Source: Sanderia malayensis
Lineage: Eukaryota; Cnidaria; Scyphozoa; Semaeostomeae; Pelagiidae
DNA: 64,000 bases
NCBI GenBank assembly: GCA_013076295.1
Contig: RQOL01000876.1
Coordinates: 620,001-684,000 of the forward strand
Reading direction: 5' to 3'
Made by a program: the position numbers and the translations under genes. The notes beneath the pieces were generated by a model. That model searched no databases and was not told the origin of the DNA. It was given only the letters and a program-made list of their open reading frames with translations. Below, one piece after another: positions 23,701 to 36,100 of this stretch (position 1 is its first letter; each line of letters opens with the position of its first letter).

Positions 23701-26700
23701 CCACCCTAAGAAGACAATCTCTAACACGACGTCGCTGCACCAAAAGTCCTTTAGATTTCAAATAACTAACAATGAACACCTGGCCCATAGTTCTACCTTG
23801 CCTTTTAAGTAATTCCTCGACTAAAGGGTCGAGATCTTCGTCTGATATATCAGAGAAACCTTGCAAACTTTCAAGATCATACTGCTTAACGCGACGTGAG
23901 ATGGTCCATTTTGAAACACCAAGCATTTCGGCGATATTCGACCATGTGAATCCTAACCCCCTTAATTCTTCCAGCGTTTTACACGGGATGTTGAAACTGG
24001 GTTTCCCCGGCAGGTCATTTGTAAGAACGCCTGGTCGACCGTGGGTATTTCTACGAACGGCCCGGCAGGGGAACTTTCCAGCACTGCATAGCCTAAACGT
24101 CTGAGGATTGACCTGAAAACCTGATAAATCTTATCTACTTCGCTGGACAAGGAACCTTCAACAGATAACATAAAATGACGCAAAAAGGTAGCCGCATTAT
24201 CAACTGAAATCATGCATGTCTCTAACTGCTCTAGGAGTGTGTCATCTTGTTCGTGTTCTGTTTCAGTTCTTTGAATGAGTTGTTCGATATCTGTTAGAAT
24301 TTCAGTAGAATAAGAAGTTCTTAGAATAAGAGGAATAAGTAGTTTCAGTGGGCAAAGATTCACGGAAAAGTATCATTTGGCAATATTGAAGTACGACTAC
24401 AGTTAAGAGTTACAAAAGCAGTTACGAAGTTACGAAATTACAAGGGAAACACATAGATCCAGATGACATTCCACCAGAAGTTCTGAAAAGGCCTGACTTA
24501 GATGACATTATTTCAATCTTTACGAACAATTTATCATCTGAGAGCAGTGGTCGATAGTGAATATGCTGCCCACATCCAAGACCGGAGACCTTAAGCCAGG
24601 GAGTTTGCAGGTCTGACATCACTACTGGGAGTAATGGATGGAAGCGGAAGAGGTACCAAAAAGACTGGAAGAAGAAGCAGGTAAAGTAAGACCTTTTTTC
24701 TCATGGTTGAATCTGTTCTGCTATATGGAGCTGAAACCTGGACTCTGACAAATTCATCGGCAGTAGGATGACTGTTACATATGAATGCTGAGAAAGGCAC
24801 TCAATAATTCCCAGAGGATACACGCAATGTTGAATTTCAAGGAGAACCACCAAAAGTTACTTTTAATGTGTGACAAAGAAGAATGGGACCAGCTGGACAT
24901 TGCGTCAGACATGCAGATGAAGTTGCTAACAAACTAGTACTTTGGGAACCAACATGATGAAGGGTCAAGAGAGAAAGAAAGAAGAACGCGATTGTTAATT
25001 TGCTACTGGACGACAGCGAGCTGGAAGATATACAGGATGCAGGGGCGGTCTGGCATCACAATGGCAGGATTGCTGGCAAACCAAAGGGGCCCGGTTTAGG
25101 GTGGTCCAAGTCTTCGAAAAAGGCTCGTAGTTTTATTTTGCGTTAAAAATCAGGAGGCCCGGGTGGCGATCGCCACTTCGCCACCTGGGCCAGACCGCCC
25201 ATAACAGGATGTATGAACAAGAATTTACAAGAATGGTAAATACGAGAACAATCATGGAAAATGGCGATAGCTGGAGAATGCGTGTGAATGCAGTTGGCGC
25301 GACCTAGAGATCGCTCTAATTAAATACTTTACTTGAATTGAAATAATTCCGGCTATTAATCAGAAATTAAACATCACCCTCTTAGAGTTTTATTTTAAGA
25401 CTATAATTTTAAGTTAACTAATGATTTTTTATTTACTTTCTACATAGATATAACTTATGTTTTCTGGAGGCTTGGAATACCATAAGAAAGGTTGTCAATG
25501 ATAAACAGACTGCTGTTTACGAACGACCAAAGCTGGAATTTAAAGGAAAAGAAAGTTTGTCTGGGATCTTCCCTATCCTGGAATTAAAGCATGCGAATAT
25601 GGTACGGAATATATTCAAATCATCTTTATTCGTACCCTTGGGCATGCTTCCATCGTGGAAATTCGCATTGCATCTTTTTTTCAGAGAAAGGTTGTCGTTT
25701 TAGATTTTGATTTTGATTTCCCATAATTTCCAGCGAGAATAATGAATATTTTTTTACTGTCCTTATTTCATTTTTAGGTTTGCCGATGCTGTTATTTTGT
25801 TGTTGCCGCAATTAGAACATGGATTAAGATGCCTGTTTACTGTTGTTAATGATTGTCCTAAAAGACGAGTAACTGCCGAATGTGATGACTGCTACACGAC
25901 TTTTGATGAGGTATCTTTATGCTATGACTATTACTGTGACTGTGGTCATGACTATTAATATTACCATTACCATTATTATTGGTATAACTATTACTGTGCA
26001 GCTTGCGCCAAAAAGTTTGCAGATCAAATTATTCCCAGATCCTTTACGTGTTGCTTCAATCTGAAATTCAAGTCTATCTTACATATTGCAGCGATATGAA
26101 ATAAATATCAAATAAAAAACTGCAACATAACAACAAAAAGAAGTGATTTCCAACTCTTTTTTTGTGGGCCATCGCTAAGTTTTCAGTTGTGGATTAGAAA
26201 TAGAGCCAACAAGTTCGGTATTTATGTGCTGTTCCTGCCGGACCCGTCAAGGTTGCAGCTGGTTACCCCGAATCGATATTTGTAACATTTAGTACCCACT
26301 ATTTGTTTCTGCTCATGTACCTGCAGATCTATCTGCAGTTTTGATTTACAGATTAATAAATTTACAGATATTCCAGTGTTTACAGTGTACCCGAATTGGA
26401 TGTATTTCCACCCGTAATTTTTATTATGTAATTACTATGTGATTTTTTTTGTAGATATTGGCCGAAAATTGGGAATCAAATTCAAATAATCTGATTTGTG
26501 AACTTGGACAGAACATAACTGAAATGCTCTATGACCTTTTATTCTTTCCTGAAGGACCTCGCCTCCGAGATCGCATAAGTCATGCCAACTACGACCTAAA
26601 AGATGTAGATAAGATAGTTGCTAACCATGTTATATGCCTTGCAACATGCATTTGCTTGAAGTTCCTTCTTCCATGGAAGAAATTTATTGCAACAAGTAAC

Positions 26701-29060
26701 GATATTTTGACCAAGTTGACGCAGGTGGCGAATTATTATCATTCCGTCTACCACCCGTCATCATTATTGATAAAAGAAGTTGAATATTGTTTGCATGGTC
26801 TTGAAGAACTGAACACAAAGTATGAACATGTAGAAAATGAAGTGGATAGGATATCAGTGGATGTGGATGAAACTGCAAAAGAATACATCAAAGTTTCTAC
26901 AGCGTATTGTGAGGTAGCAATGCCTCGTTTGGGGAAAGTCGATTCTGCTTCTATGTTTGAGATTGTAAAAAGGTGCACCCAAGCTGTCATAGACGAACCA
27001 AGGCAATTTTTACATCGACCAAAATCAGAAATTGAAGCACTTCAAATTTCTCGAAGGATGGTCAATAATATTTCATGCGCAATCAAACAGGTATGTTTCA
27101 AGACTTCTATTTGTGATAGCTTGCTTATACTGTTTTACTTGATTAAGAATTTGACACTGTTCATCTCCACCCACCGTCCGTTTTACCTGGAAGTGTGCGA
27201 TAAGCAAGCTTTACATCGACCAAAGTCAGATAATAAAATAGTAAAGCTGTTCATTCAGTCTTGAGCTGAAATTCCTTGAATTAATCCCCCCTTGCCCTTG
27301 CTCGCAAGAACGAAATATTAGTGGGATTTTTATTCAATGGTAAGCTTTATAAAAGCTATGCTTTACAGTCAAGACAATCAATTCAACTCGCTACACAACT
27401 TCTAGGTGTTAAAAAGATCTAGCTAGTACGAGTGATTTTGATATTTTATGCTTATCACGTGATTTTAGATATATGTCGTTTGTTGCAGTACCGAGAGGAG
27501 AGATTTTCTGAGGGGGGAATAAGATGTTACTTAAGGATAGTGGACCATGAGGGAACTGACACTTGTATAGTGTAAGAGAGCTTGGATAGCAGTTAGTTAT
27601 TTGGAGCTTGGTTATTTTCATTCTTATTCTTTTATACTCACAGTCATTTAATCAGTATATTAGCATTATTCATATTATATTCAAGAATTTATAGTTTTGG
27701 TCTTAGCCCTAACGTCGAGTGTGTTCTGGTCTACCTCAAACCAGTTTCGTAAACTGCCTTAGACCATCTTTTTAACATATGCCTTCGTGGATTTACGGCA
27801 TATGGTTCCACAAATCTCTATCATAATTAGCCCGATACTACATTTTGTATTTCTTTTAAAACAATGCAGATAAGTTGTTTTCCTTCCTGTTGGTAGATCA
27901 TCGAAACTGTAGATGTGCGACAAGTTCAACACGAAAAGAAAATTATTCGTTCAAGAGGCAGGAAAAATTTTCACAATTTGGTACTTCTGATCCCGAAACT
28001 GCAACTCTTCTGTCTGCTGATATTGTTGATTGTTTCCATCGAATGTTTGACAGGATTAATTGGTATCTCAACGACGAGTAATGGATTGCACTTCACAAGG
28101 TACATAATGTTTGTCTTATCGTTTAAATCTTACAGCTGGTAAACTATTTCTTATGATATGTTATGTAAATTGTTGTTTGTGTGTGGCCATTTTCTATTCG
28201 AATGATATAAAGGTATTGTTAGTTGCTGCGTTATGTACCAGCTCTCTTTCGCGGTATTGATGCCGGGCCCCAAACAAGTTGATTGACTGACTTCCAATGA
28301 ACTGATACCAAGGTCTAATTTCCCGTGAAGTTTTAATTATCAATATGGCAAATATAGTGCCAAAAGCATTCGTCGTTCATGAAAATGTATTTCAAATGTT
28401 AACCCTGCTTTAGTTTCATTTAATCAGCAACCACCAACCTGTTGCCTCAGTACGGGTCTGACTATGATTGGGACGAACTGTGAAAATTAGGATACGCTTT
28501 TAATTTTGAGGTGTTCGATTTCAATTCAATATGGGACGTTTTCTTGAAATAAAGAATAGAAATGAAATAGTAGCACTTTAATAGTGGACTTTCATTGTGG
28601 GAATTGATGATACTTTTATGTGGATTATGCAAGAGGGGGGGGGGGGGGATCGAGTGATTTGCGGAAGGAGGATTTTATGTTGTTTAAGAAATGGTCAGAA
28701 AAGTTGTTTTTTTTGCTTTGGTTCATTACTTGTGATCGAACGTAAACACACTTTCTCACAGATATTCTACTGCTATGGCATGTTTTTCTCTGTTTTGTGA
28801 AACGTGTATTGTCTCGCAAGTATCAGAAAGTAGATGCAAATTCCCTGTTTTTAATAATCATATATGCTGCACTAGACTTATTGGCTAAATAAGTTCATAT
28901 TATTTTCAACAGGTATTTAAAGAAGTGCCTAAAATTTACTGAAAACATTGCATCACTTAGCGGCCCAAGTAAGAATCGATGGCAAGAATGCGTTGAAGTT
29001 GCAGAGTTATTGTTGTGTCATGTTAGAAAACGAATACAATCATTTTCAAATTACGACTAG
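20753..29060 (+). CDS. ERMARD: ERMARD-like ER membrane protein (DUF4209), complete, 7 exons
   Basis: Exons 20,753-20,921, 21,448-21,898, 25,448-25,690, 25,778-25,910, 26,455-27,090, 27,897-28,099 and 28,913-29,060 join in phase and give 660 residues, close to the vertebrate length (about 680). ERMARD is an ER-membrane protein linked to RNA degradation and neuronal migration; its chemistry is unknown. Family landmarks in order: [12 protein letters not shown] near the N-terminus, [96 protein letters not shown]-terminal basic stretch ([10 protein letters not shown]) precedes a membrane segment [20 protein letters not shown] (about residues 573-592), then a short tail ending SNYD. The start ATG is the first in frame and lies about 100 bases after a transposon end. 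AATAAA at 29,399-29,404 is a candidate polyadenylation signal. Intron 2 (3.5 kb) is full of mobile DNA. Confidence 0.93.
21921..22185. mobile_element. MITE (AATAAGCCC ends) in ERMARD intron 2
   Basis: The left end TACTGTTAATCCTTGAATAA and the right end TTATTCGATGATTTACGGTA are inverted copies. GATAAG lies outside both (21,915-21,920 and 22,186-22,191), a 6-bp direct repeat. Internal GAATAAGCCC words repeat near the left end. No coding capacity. Confidence 0.7.
22574..22668. repeat. Tandem repeat, about 21-bp unit
   Basis: Roughly four to five copies of a unit reading ATCATTCAGACTTCAGACTT, with small variations, in ERMARD intron 2. Confidence 0.75.
22920..24363 (-). pseudogene. Metazoan integrase-core (DDE) pseudogene
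   Basis: Reading the minus strand, the order is an N-terminal helical region (to about 24,060), a helix-turn-helix of the type [20 protein letters not shown], then the integrase core: [10 protein letters not shown] (Asp), [11 protein letters not shown] (Asp), and [10 protein letters not shown] (Glu), then a C-terminal part with [13 protein letters not shown] and [11 protein letters not shown]. This matches the integrase-core-domain proteins scattered through invertebrate and fish genomes. It is broken: a frame change near 24,055, an in-frame TAG just before IERLWRD (about 23,337-23,341), and a frame change near 23,300 after FRCV. The copy lies antisense in ERMARD intron 2. No terminal repeats were found. 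A plus-strand 60-codon frame (22,759-22,941, starting [12 protein letters not shown]) overlaps the end; I cannot assign it. Confidence 0.8.
24590..25320 (+). mobile_element. Non-LTR retrotransposon 3' fragment
   Basis: Degenerate plus-strand coding sequence includes [14 protein letters not shown] (about 24,707-24,750), [17 protein letters not shown], and [20 protein letters not shown] (about 24,896-24,955). This is the familiar tail of LINE reverse transcriptase proteins (L2/CR1/RTE-like; the clade is not decided). Multiple stops and frame changes show it is dead. It is interrupted by a hAT MITE at 25,040-25,203 and lies in ERMARD intron 2. Confidence 0.75.
25040..25203. mobile_element. hAT MITE, 164 bp, 8-bp target duplication
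   Basis: The left end CAGGGGCGGTCTGGC is mirrored by GCCAGACCGCCC at the right. ACAGGATG is found directly outside both ends (25,032-25,039 and 25,204-25,211), a perfect 8-bp duplication. It inserted into the older LINE fragment. Confidence 0.85.
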
Positions 29061-29585
29061 GCTTAACTGGCTGAGCGAAAGAGAGAGAGTGTGTGTGCAA
29101 AGCAAAGCTGTCTTTTGGAGACGTGAGAGACATTTCAGATGTAAAAAACTTCAATATTCGTTTATTGTTCTCTCTTTTTTTGAATCTGTCCTTTTACAGA
29201 CGTGTATATTGAAACTTGGTTTTTTTTTGTTTATCATACTATCTTTTTACTTCTTTAATTATCTTTGAGTAAGAAATTGATTGAAAATGTTTAATGCTTG
29301 TTCTTTTTGTCTGCCTTTTTGAAACTGCCAATTTCTCTAATTTTCTGCTCAAAAACTTTCATAAGAATCTTGGGCATGAATTGTTACACAATGGCATGAA
29401 TAAAGGGATGACCTTTGTTTCAAACTGTCTAAGATTTTGCTCCATCAACCTTTCTCTTAATGACAGAGGAGAACAAAGCAGAGACCTCAACTCAAACTTG
29501 TTCATATTTCAAGCATTATATTTTGTCAGGTCTATCTATAATTCTGTAGCTTTTTTACTGTGAAGGTAAATACTGTAAACACTCT

Positions 29586-30500
29586 ATTACGGCCACGTGG
29601 TGGGCAGGGATGCAAATGCAAAATTTTTAGGGGGGTGTGTGACTAAAGGACCAAGTTTTTCCCCAAAAGGGCCGATTTTTTCGATAAAAGTTAGCACTTT
29701 CCAAACTCTCACAATATAATAAAAGCCTGACTACAAGGCCCTAATTTATGGAAATATTCCAAGACCACACTTGCTTGCTATCAGGTTGCCTGGAAAAAAA
29801 TTTCTGCAGCCATACGCTTGATAACTTGCGTGCAGTAGGCAAACACGCAATGACTTTAGGTCATTGCCCACAAAAGCTGGGGGTCTAGGGGCACTGTTGT
29901 AAGCCCCCAGCGGATCCAGGGCAGCGCCCTGACCGGCGGAGCCCCCGGCAGCTCATGAGATTTTGCCATTCCTCTAAGGTCTGAAAATGGCTTAGGATCC
30001 TGAAAATTCTCTATCTGCACAGTAATATAAAGTAGTCATAGGAATGGTATTAGATAAAAATTTGTTGCAAGTACTGATCAAGCGTTCAACGTCTGCGGAA
30101 TGTGGCATTGCTGCCTGGATCCTGGCGAACTCCCAAAACCCTCCATACTTTTTAATTTCCAAGACCACACATTTGGGATTTCCAAGACCACAAAATGTGG
30201 GAAAATGGGAAAAATCACACTAAATTAGGCCCTGGAACTACGATTGACCTAAATGAACAATTAAAATGTAAGTAGATAATAAATAGTAATGCAATGGTAG
30301 GTAACTAAGGTAACTGAACTGGGTATATGTTCCTTGATTTTATACAGTGCAGCAGCACAGCAGCTTTTACAACTGGTACAACTCTGAACAAATTCAAGTC
30401 CACAGCCGGACCGGGACCGATTTTATCACCAAAAACTATAATTGGGAGCGGATTTAAAACTTTGTTGGTCTGTCACACCTCCCCCACTTGCACCCCCTGG
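29586..30500. other. Repeat debris between ERMARD and satellite region
   Basis: No gene recognised. AAGGCCCTAATTTATGG near 29,729 and AAATTAGGCCCTGG near 30,222 form an inverted pair, and CCAAGACCACA recurs at least four times (29,758; 30,161; 30,182). A GC-rich stretch at 29,876-29,955 with CCCCCAGCGGATCCAGGGCA looks like the interior of a common MITE. Boundaries could not be fixed. Confidence 0.4.
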
Positions 30501-30584
30501 TGGTGGGCTTAATGGAGTAATATCATTCCATGCAATATCCGAATGTGAATGTAGTGATGCGTGGTGAGAGCCTCATTGAAGGAG

Positions 30585-30695
30585 GTACCCATCCGGTAGA
30601 TGAAAGATATCAACGGTTCAAAGTAGGTAAATTCTCGGATACCAAAATCGGGAACAAAAACGAAAACTTGCTTCGGTCGTTCATCCGATAACTTA
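30585..30695. repeat. Left copy of an 85-bp inverted repeat spanning 9.7 kb
   Basis: CGGTAGATGAAAGATATCAA and the following bases to TTGCTTCGGTC match, inverted and with about 5 differences, the segment 40,283-40,370. On the minus strand the left copy reads VFVFVPDFGIREFTYFEPLI in an open frame; the right copy keeps an open frame on the plus strand with VSDFGIRKFTYFEPL. I do not recognise this peptide; it may be repeat sequence or a duplicated exon. Confidence 0.6.
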
Positions 30696-30706
30696 CATCT
30701 GAACAG

Positions 30707-31083
30707 TAACCTATTCTCACTTAATCCCATTGTTCTACTCTCAAACTGGTTAAGATATGGAGAGTGCGAGGAGGCTCGCTGTTTGAGAGAAGATGAGTTG
30801 GCTGAATTGCCGTCGCTGCGGGAGGTGGGTGGGTCAATTTCGGTATATTCACGCTTGAAGCTAGTGAAGACTGAAGAGGGGGTAAAAACTATCTGTCCGA
30901 CTGTTATATAGCCACGCATGGGTATGTCGGGTCCAGGGCTATTGCGTACAGTGCCCACAGGGGCACAGGAGTAGTGAAATAGTTTTAGTTCTCGTTTGAA
31001 CGAATGTACCTTCAGTGAGAATAGTAACCTATTCTCACTTAATCCCATTGTTCTACTCTCAAACTGGTTAAGATATGGAGAGT
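30707..31083. repeat. Direct duplication blocks left of the satellite
   Basis: About 65 bases (GTAACCTATTCTCACTTAAT to GATATGGAGAGTGC) occur at 30,707-30,770 and again at 31,020-31,084. Between them, 30,886-31,016 is repeated almost unchanged at 36,810-36,949, on the far side of the satellite array. No protein family recognised. Confidence 0.7.
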
Positions 31084-31861
31084 GCTACGTCGGCTATAGT
31101 CTGAAAGCCGATAACCCAAATGTACTTGTAGAAAATACTTAGGAAGAATACATCCAATTTGCTGCATAGTGCCTGTACTATCCAATACTCAGAAAAACCC
31201 AAAGAATTGAAAGGTAGCGGAATGAGATTAAGAAGGGAGTAGGGGTGTGAAACCCGCCAATGAGTTCAAGGTTCTGAACTCGGAGCCAATCAAGGAGGCA
31301 CTCGAAGAGATTTCCGCAGCAAGCAGAGAGCCCGGATGATGATGGTCAGACCTCACCTTGCCTGATGTGTTTGAAGCTAACTAACTAGCTCTGAGTGGCC
31401 GGATCTGCGGGCCTTCCATGAAGATTGCATCATTACTTTTCTCCTTTCTTGGCCGGTTTATGTTTTGAACGCACAATAGATGAGTGGAGAAAGGCAGTAC
31501 CAGAAACTACGTAAATAGGAAAGCAGAATGATGGTAAAAAGCAGCTAAATTGCTAGAAGAAGGCCCCCAGATCCAGCCACTCAGAACAGACCAGCGTGAA
31601 GCCGCGTATTAAGACCCTTAGTTGGATCCCCAAGTGGCTGGTAGAGGGTTGTAAGGAAAAAAAACTATGCAAGAATTGATAAAAATCCATCAGAGATATA
31701 AATTTTTGGCAAGCAATCAAATAGAAAGAAGAGACACGAGAGAAAATAAAGCAAATAAAGTAACTAAACCGGGATCGGTGGGATGCGAAAATTCTTCAAA
31801 TAATACGATTAAACCATTATGAAAGCGAAGTGAGTTCGCGACGACGAGTTAGATTAGATGG
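31084..31861. other. Unique-looking sequence before the satellite
   Basis: No exon, RNA gene or repeat family could be supported here. Confidence 0.35.
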
Positions 31862-32404
31862 TAGGTCTCTCTGTGAGTCTCATCATACTCTGACGCCACA
31901 GCACCTTCATGACTATTAAGCCATGTGTAGTGCAGGTCTCTCTGTGAGTCGGATCAGACTATGACATCATAGCACCTTCACGAATATTAAGCCATGTGTA
32001 GTGCGGGTCTCTCTGTGAGTTTCATCATCCTATGACATCATAGCACCTTCATGATTATTAAGCCATGTGCAGTGCAGGTCTCTCTGTGAGTCTAATCATA
32101 CTAAGACATCACAGCACCTTGATGAATATTAAGTCATACCTAATGCGGGTCTCTCTGTGAGTTGGATCAGACTATGACATCATAGCACCTTTAAGAATAT
32201 TAAACCATGTGTAATGTAGGTATCTGTGAGTCTAATCTCACGAAGGCATCACAGCTCCTTCATGAATATTGAGTCACACATAATGCAGGTCTCTCTGTAA
32301 GTCGGGTCCGACTATGACATGATAGCACCTTCAAGAATATTAAACCTTGGGTGATGTAGGTCTCTCTGTGAGTCTAATCATACTAAGACATCACAGCACC
32401 TTTG
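31862..32404. repeat. 71-72-bp satellite, block 1 (about 8 diverged units)
   Basis: Units start GGTCTCTCTGTGAGT and contain ACTATGACATCATAGCACCT followed by TTC-TGAATATTAAGCCATG. These copies differ from one another by many substitutions and keep the palindromic CTATGACATCATAG in several units (for example near 31,949, 32,030 and 32,170), unlike the homogenised block 2. Confidence 0.9.
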
Positions 32405-33149
32405 TGTTATCTTGTATGCTGTACCCTTACTGAATGCGAATGGGGGGAATGATCCAAGATGAGTGTCGCGTGGTTGACAATACTAAGGGCACATGTACAC
32501 CATAGCTTGAAAAGGCCATTTAGTCATCTTTTGCCACCACATACTGTGGCGGTCCAAATGACTTGAAAGCTATCTCAAAATTATTTCATCCCCGACAATG
32601 TACACATTTTGGATTAAAGCCTAACCGCACGAAAGGCACCAATTTGAACATTGAGATCATTTCACGGAAATGTGCAATGACGAAGGACACTGCACAGAAA
32701 ATAAAAGGTATCCTTGGTCACGCGAAACTTTCCATGGCAATAGTGAGCGAATGCACAATTGGGTCGGTAATACGCCCAAGCACGACGACGTGGATAAAGA
32801 GATTGAAAATGCTCTATGGCCAACAGCTGTATTCGCGTTTTTTGAAGCAAATGGGAAAGAGACAAATACGAGAACAATCTTTGGTACCTTCGTTTTGCCT
32901 GTTTGTTTCCAACAGTCAAAATGTTGAAATGTCAACTTGCCATCCATTAATATGGAAGAACCTATTTTTGCAAATTACAACAATTTTAGCAGGGGTGAAG
33001 GGTGCACATCGATTAGACACGAAGGATTACAATGCCATGGCAATGATAAAGGCTAATCGTTCAGAGATGATCAATCCGAATGAAATGTCCTATCAAATTT
33101 CGTGCAAAAGGACAAATCGAAGGGGGGCCGAAAGAACGCGCGCCAAGGA
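32405..33149. other. Non-satellite spacer between the two satellite blocks
   Basis: A long open stretch on + (32,563-33,273) runs straight into satellite sequence, has no family resemblance and overlaps other open frames on both strands, so I do not call it a gene. The part 32,700-32,830 (ATCCTTGGTC, then ATTGAAAATGCTCTATGGCC) has a diverged second copy at 36,697-36,805, immediately after block 2. Confidence 0.6.
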
Positions 33150-36100
33150 AAATAAGACATCACAACACCTTCGAGAATGCTCAGCCATGTATAATGCACA
33201 ATACAGGTCTCTCTGTGAATCTGATCATACTATGACATCACAGCACCTTCATGCATATTTAGCCAATGCATAATGCGGATCTTTCGGGGAGTCTAATCAT
33301 ACTCTAACAACAGAGCGCCTTCATGAATATTAAACCACGTGTAATGCAGTTCTCTCTGTGGGTCTGATCATACAAAGACGTCACAATACCTTCATGAATA
33401 TTAAGTCACACATAATGCAGGTCTCCCTGTAAATCGGATCAGACTATGACATGATTGCACCGTCATGAATGTTAAGCCATGTATAGTGCAGGCTCTCTGC
33501 GAGACGAATCCTACCAGGACATCACAGCACCTTCATAGGTAATGAAATCCCGCGTAATGCAGGTCTCTCTGGGCGTCTGGGCGAAGCCGTGACATCGCAG
33601 GCACCCTTTCAAGAGAACGAGGCCTTGTGTAGAGCAGGTCTCTCTGTGAGTTTAATCGAACCCTGACAGCACAGCACCTGTATACGAAATAAACCATGGG
33701 AAAGTAAAGTTTCTCTGTGGGTTGAAATCATACTAGGGCATTAGAGCACCGTCGTGAATAATTGAACCATGGGTAAAGGCAGGTCTCTGTGAGCATGAAC
33801 ATACTATGACCTCACAGCACCTTCATAAATAATAAGACCATGGGTAATGCAAGTCTCTATGTGAGTCTGATCATACTATGACATCACAGCACCTTCATAA
33901 ATAATAAGACCATGGGTAATGCAAGTCTCTCTGTGAATCTGAACATACTATGACATCACAGCACCTTCGTAATAATAAGGTCATGGGTAATGCAGGTATC
34001 TCTGTGAGCCTGATCCTACTATGACATCACAGCACCTTCATAATGATACGGTCATGGGTACTGCAGGTCTCTCTGTGAGTCTGATCATACTATGACATCA
34101 CAGCACCTTCATAATATTAAGGTCATGGGTAATGCAGGTCTCTCTGTGAGTCTGAACATACTATGACATCACAGCACCTTCATAATATTAAGGTCATGGG
34201 TAGTGCAGGTCTTTCTGTGAGTCTGAACATACTATGACATCACAGCACCTTCATAATATTAAGGTCATGGATAATGCAGGTCCCTCTGTGAGTCTGATCA
34301 TGCTATGACATCACAGCACCTTCATAATAAATAAGGTCATGGGTAATGCAGGTCTCTCTGTGAGTCTGATCATACTATGACATCACAGCACCTTCACAAT
34401 AAATAAGGTCATGGGTAATGCAGGTCTCTCTGTGAGTCTGATCAATACTATGACATCACAGCACCTTCATAATATTAAGGTCATGGGTAATGCAGGTCTC
34501 TCTGTGAGTCTGATCATACTATGACATCACAGCACCTTCACAATAAATAAGGTCATGGGTAATGCAGGTCTCTCTGTGAGTCTGATCATACTATGACATC
34601 ACAGCACCTTCACAATAAATAAGGTCATGGGTAATGCAGGTCTCTCTGTGAGTCTGATCATACTATGACATCACAGCACCTTCATAATATTAAGGTCATG
34701 GGTAATGCAGGTCTCTCTGTGAGTCTGATCATACTATGACATCACAGCACCTTCATAACAAATAAGGTTATGGATAGTGCAGGTCTCCCTGTGAGTCTGA
34801 TCATACTATGACATCACAGCACCTTCATAATAAATAAGGTCATGGGTAATGCAGGTCTCTCTGTGAGTCTGATCATACTATGACATCACAGCACCTTCAT
34901 AATAAATAAGGTCATGGGTAATGCAGGTCTCTCTGTGAGTCTGATCATACTATGACATCACAGCACCTTCATAATAAATAAGGTCATGGGTAATGCAGGT
35001 CTCTCTGTGAGTCTGATCATACTATGACATCACAGCACCTTCATAATAAATAAGGTCATGGGTAATGCAGGTCTCTCTGTGAGTCTGATCATACTATGAC
35101 ATCACAGCACCTTCACAATAAATAAGGTCATGGGTAATGCAGGTCTCTCTGTGAGTCTGATCATACTATGACATCACAGCACCTTCATAATAAATAAGGT
35201 CATGGGTAATGCAGGTCTCTCTGTGAGTCTGATCATACTATGACATCACAGCACCTTCATAACAAATAAGGTTACGGATAGTGCAGGTCTCTCTGTGAGT
35301 CTGATCATACTATGACATCACAGCATCTTCATAATATTAAGGTCATGGGTAATGCAGGTCTCTCTGTGAGTCTGATCATACTATGACATCACAGCACCTT
35401 CACAATAAATAAGATCATGGGTAATGCAGGTCTCTCTGTGAGTCTGATCATACTATGACATCACAGCACCTTCATAATATTAAGGTCATGGGTAATGCAG
35501 GTCTCTCTGTGAGTCTGATCATACTATGACATCACAGCACCTTCATAACAAATAAGGTTATGGATAGTGCAGGTCTCTCTGTGAGTCTGATATTACTATG
35601 ACATCACAGCACCTTCATAATATTAAGGTCATGGGTAATGCAGGTCTCTCTGTGAGTCTGATCATACTATGACATCACAGCACCTTCATAACAAATAAGG
35701 TTACGGATAGTGCAGGTCTCTCTGTGAGTCTGATCATACTATGACATCACAGCACCTTCACAATAAATAAGATCATGGGTAATGCAGGTCTCTCTGTGAG
35801 TCTGATCATACTATGACATCACAGCACCTTCATAATAAATAAGGTCATGGGTAATGCAGGTCTCTCTGTGAGTCTGATCATACTATGACATCACAGCACC
35901 TTCATAATAAATAAGGTCATGGGTAATGCAGGTCTCTCTGTGAGTCTGATCATACTATGACATCACAGCACCTTCATAATAAGTAAGGTCATGGGTAATG
36001 CAGGTCTCTCTGTGAGTCTGATATTACTATGACATCACAGCATCTTCATAATATTAAGGTCATGGGTAATGCAGGTCTCTCTGTGAGTCTGATCATACTA

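Noticed and set aside
32563..33273. 236-codon open frame between satellite blocks
   Set aside because: Its C-terminus is translated satellite, other frames overlap on both strands, there is no family resemblance, and a diverged partial copy after block 2 does not keep the frame.
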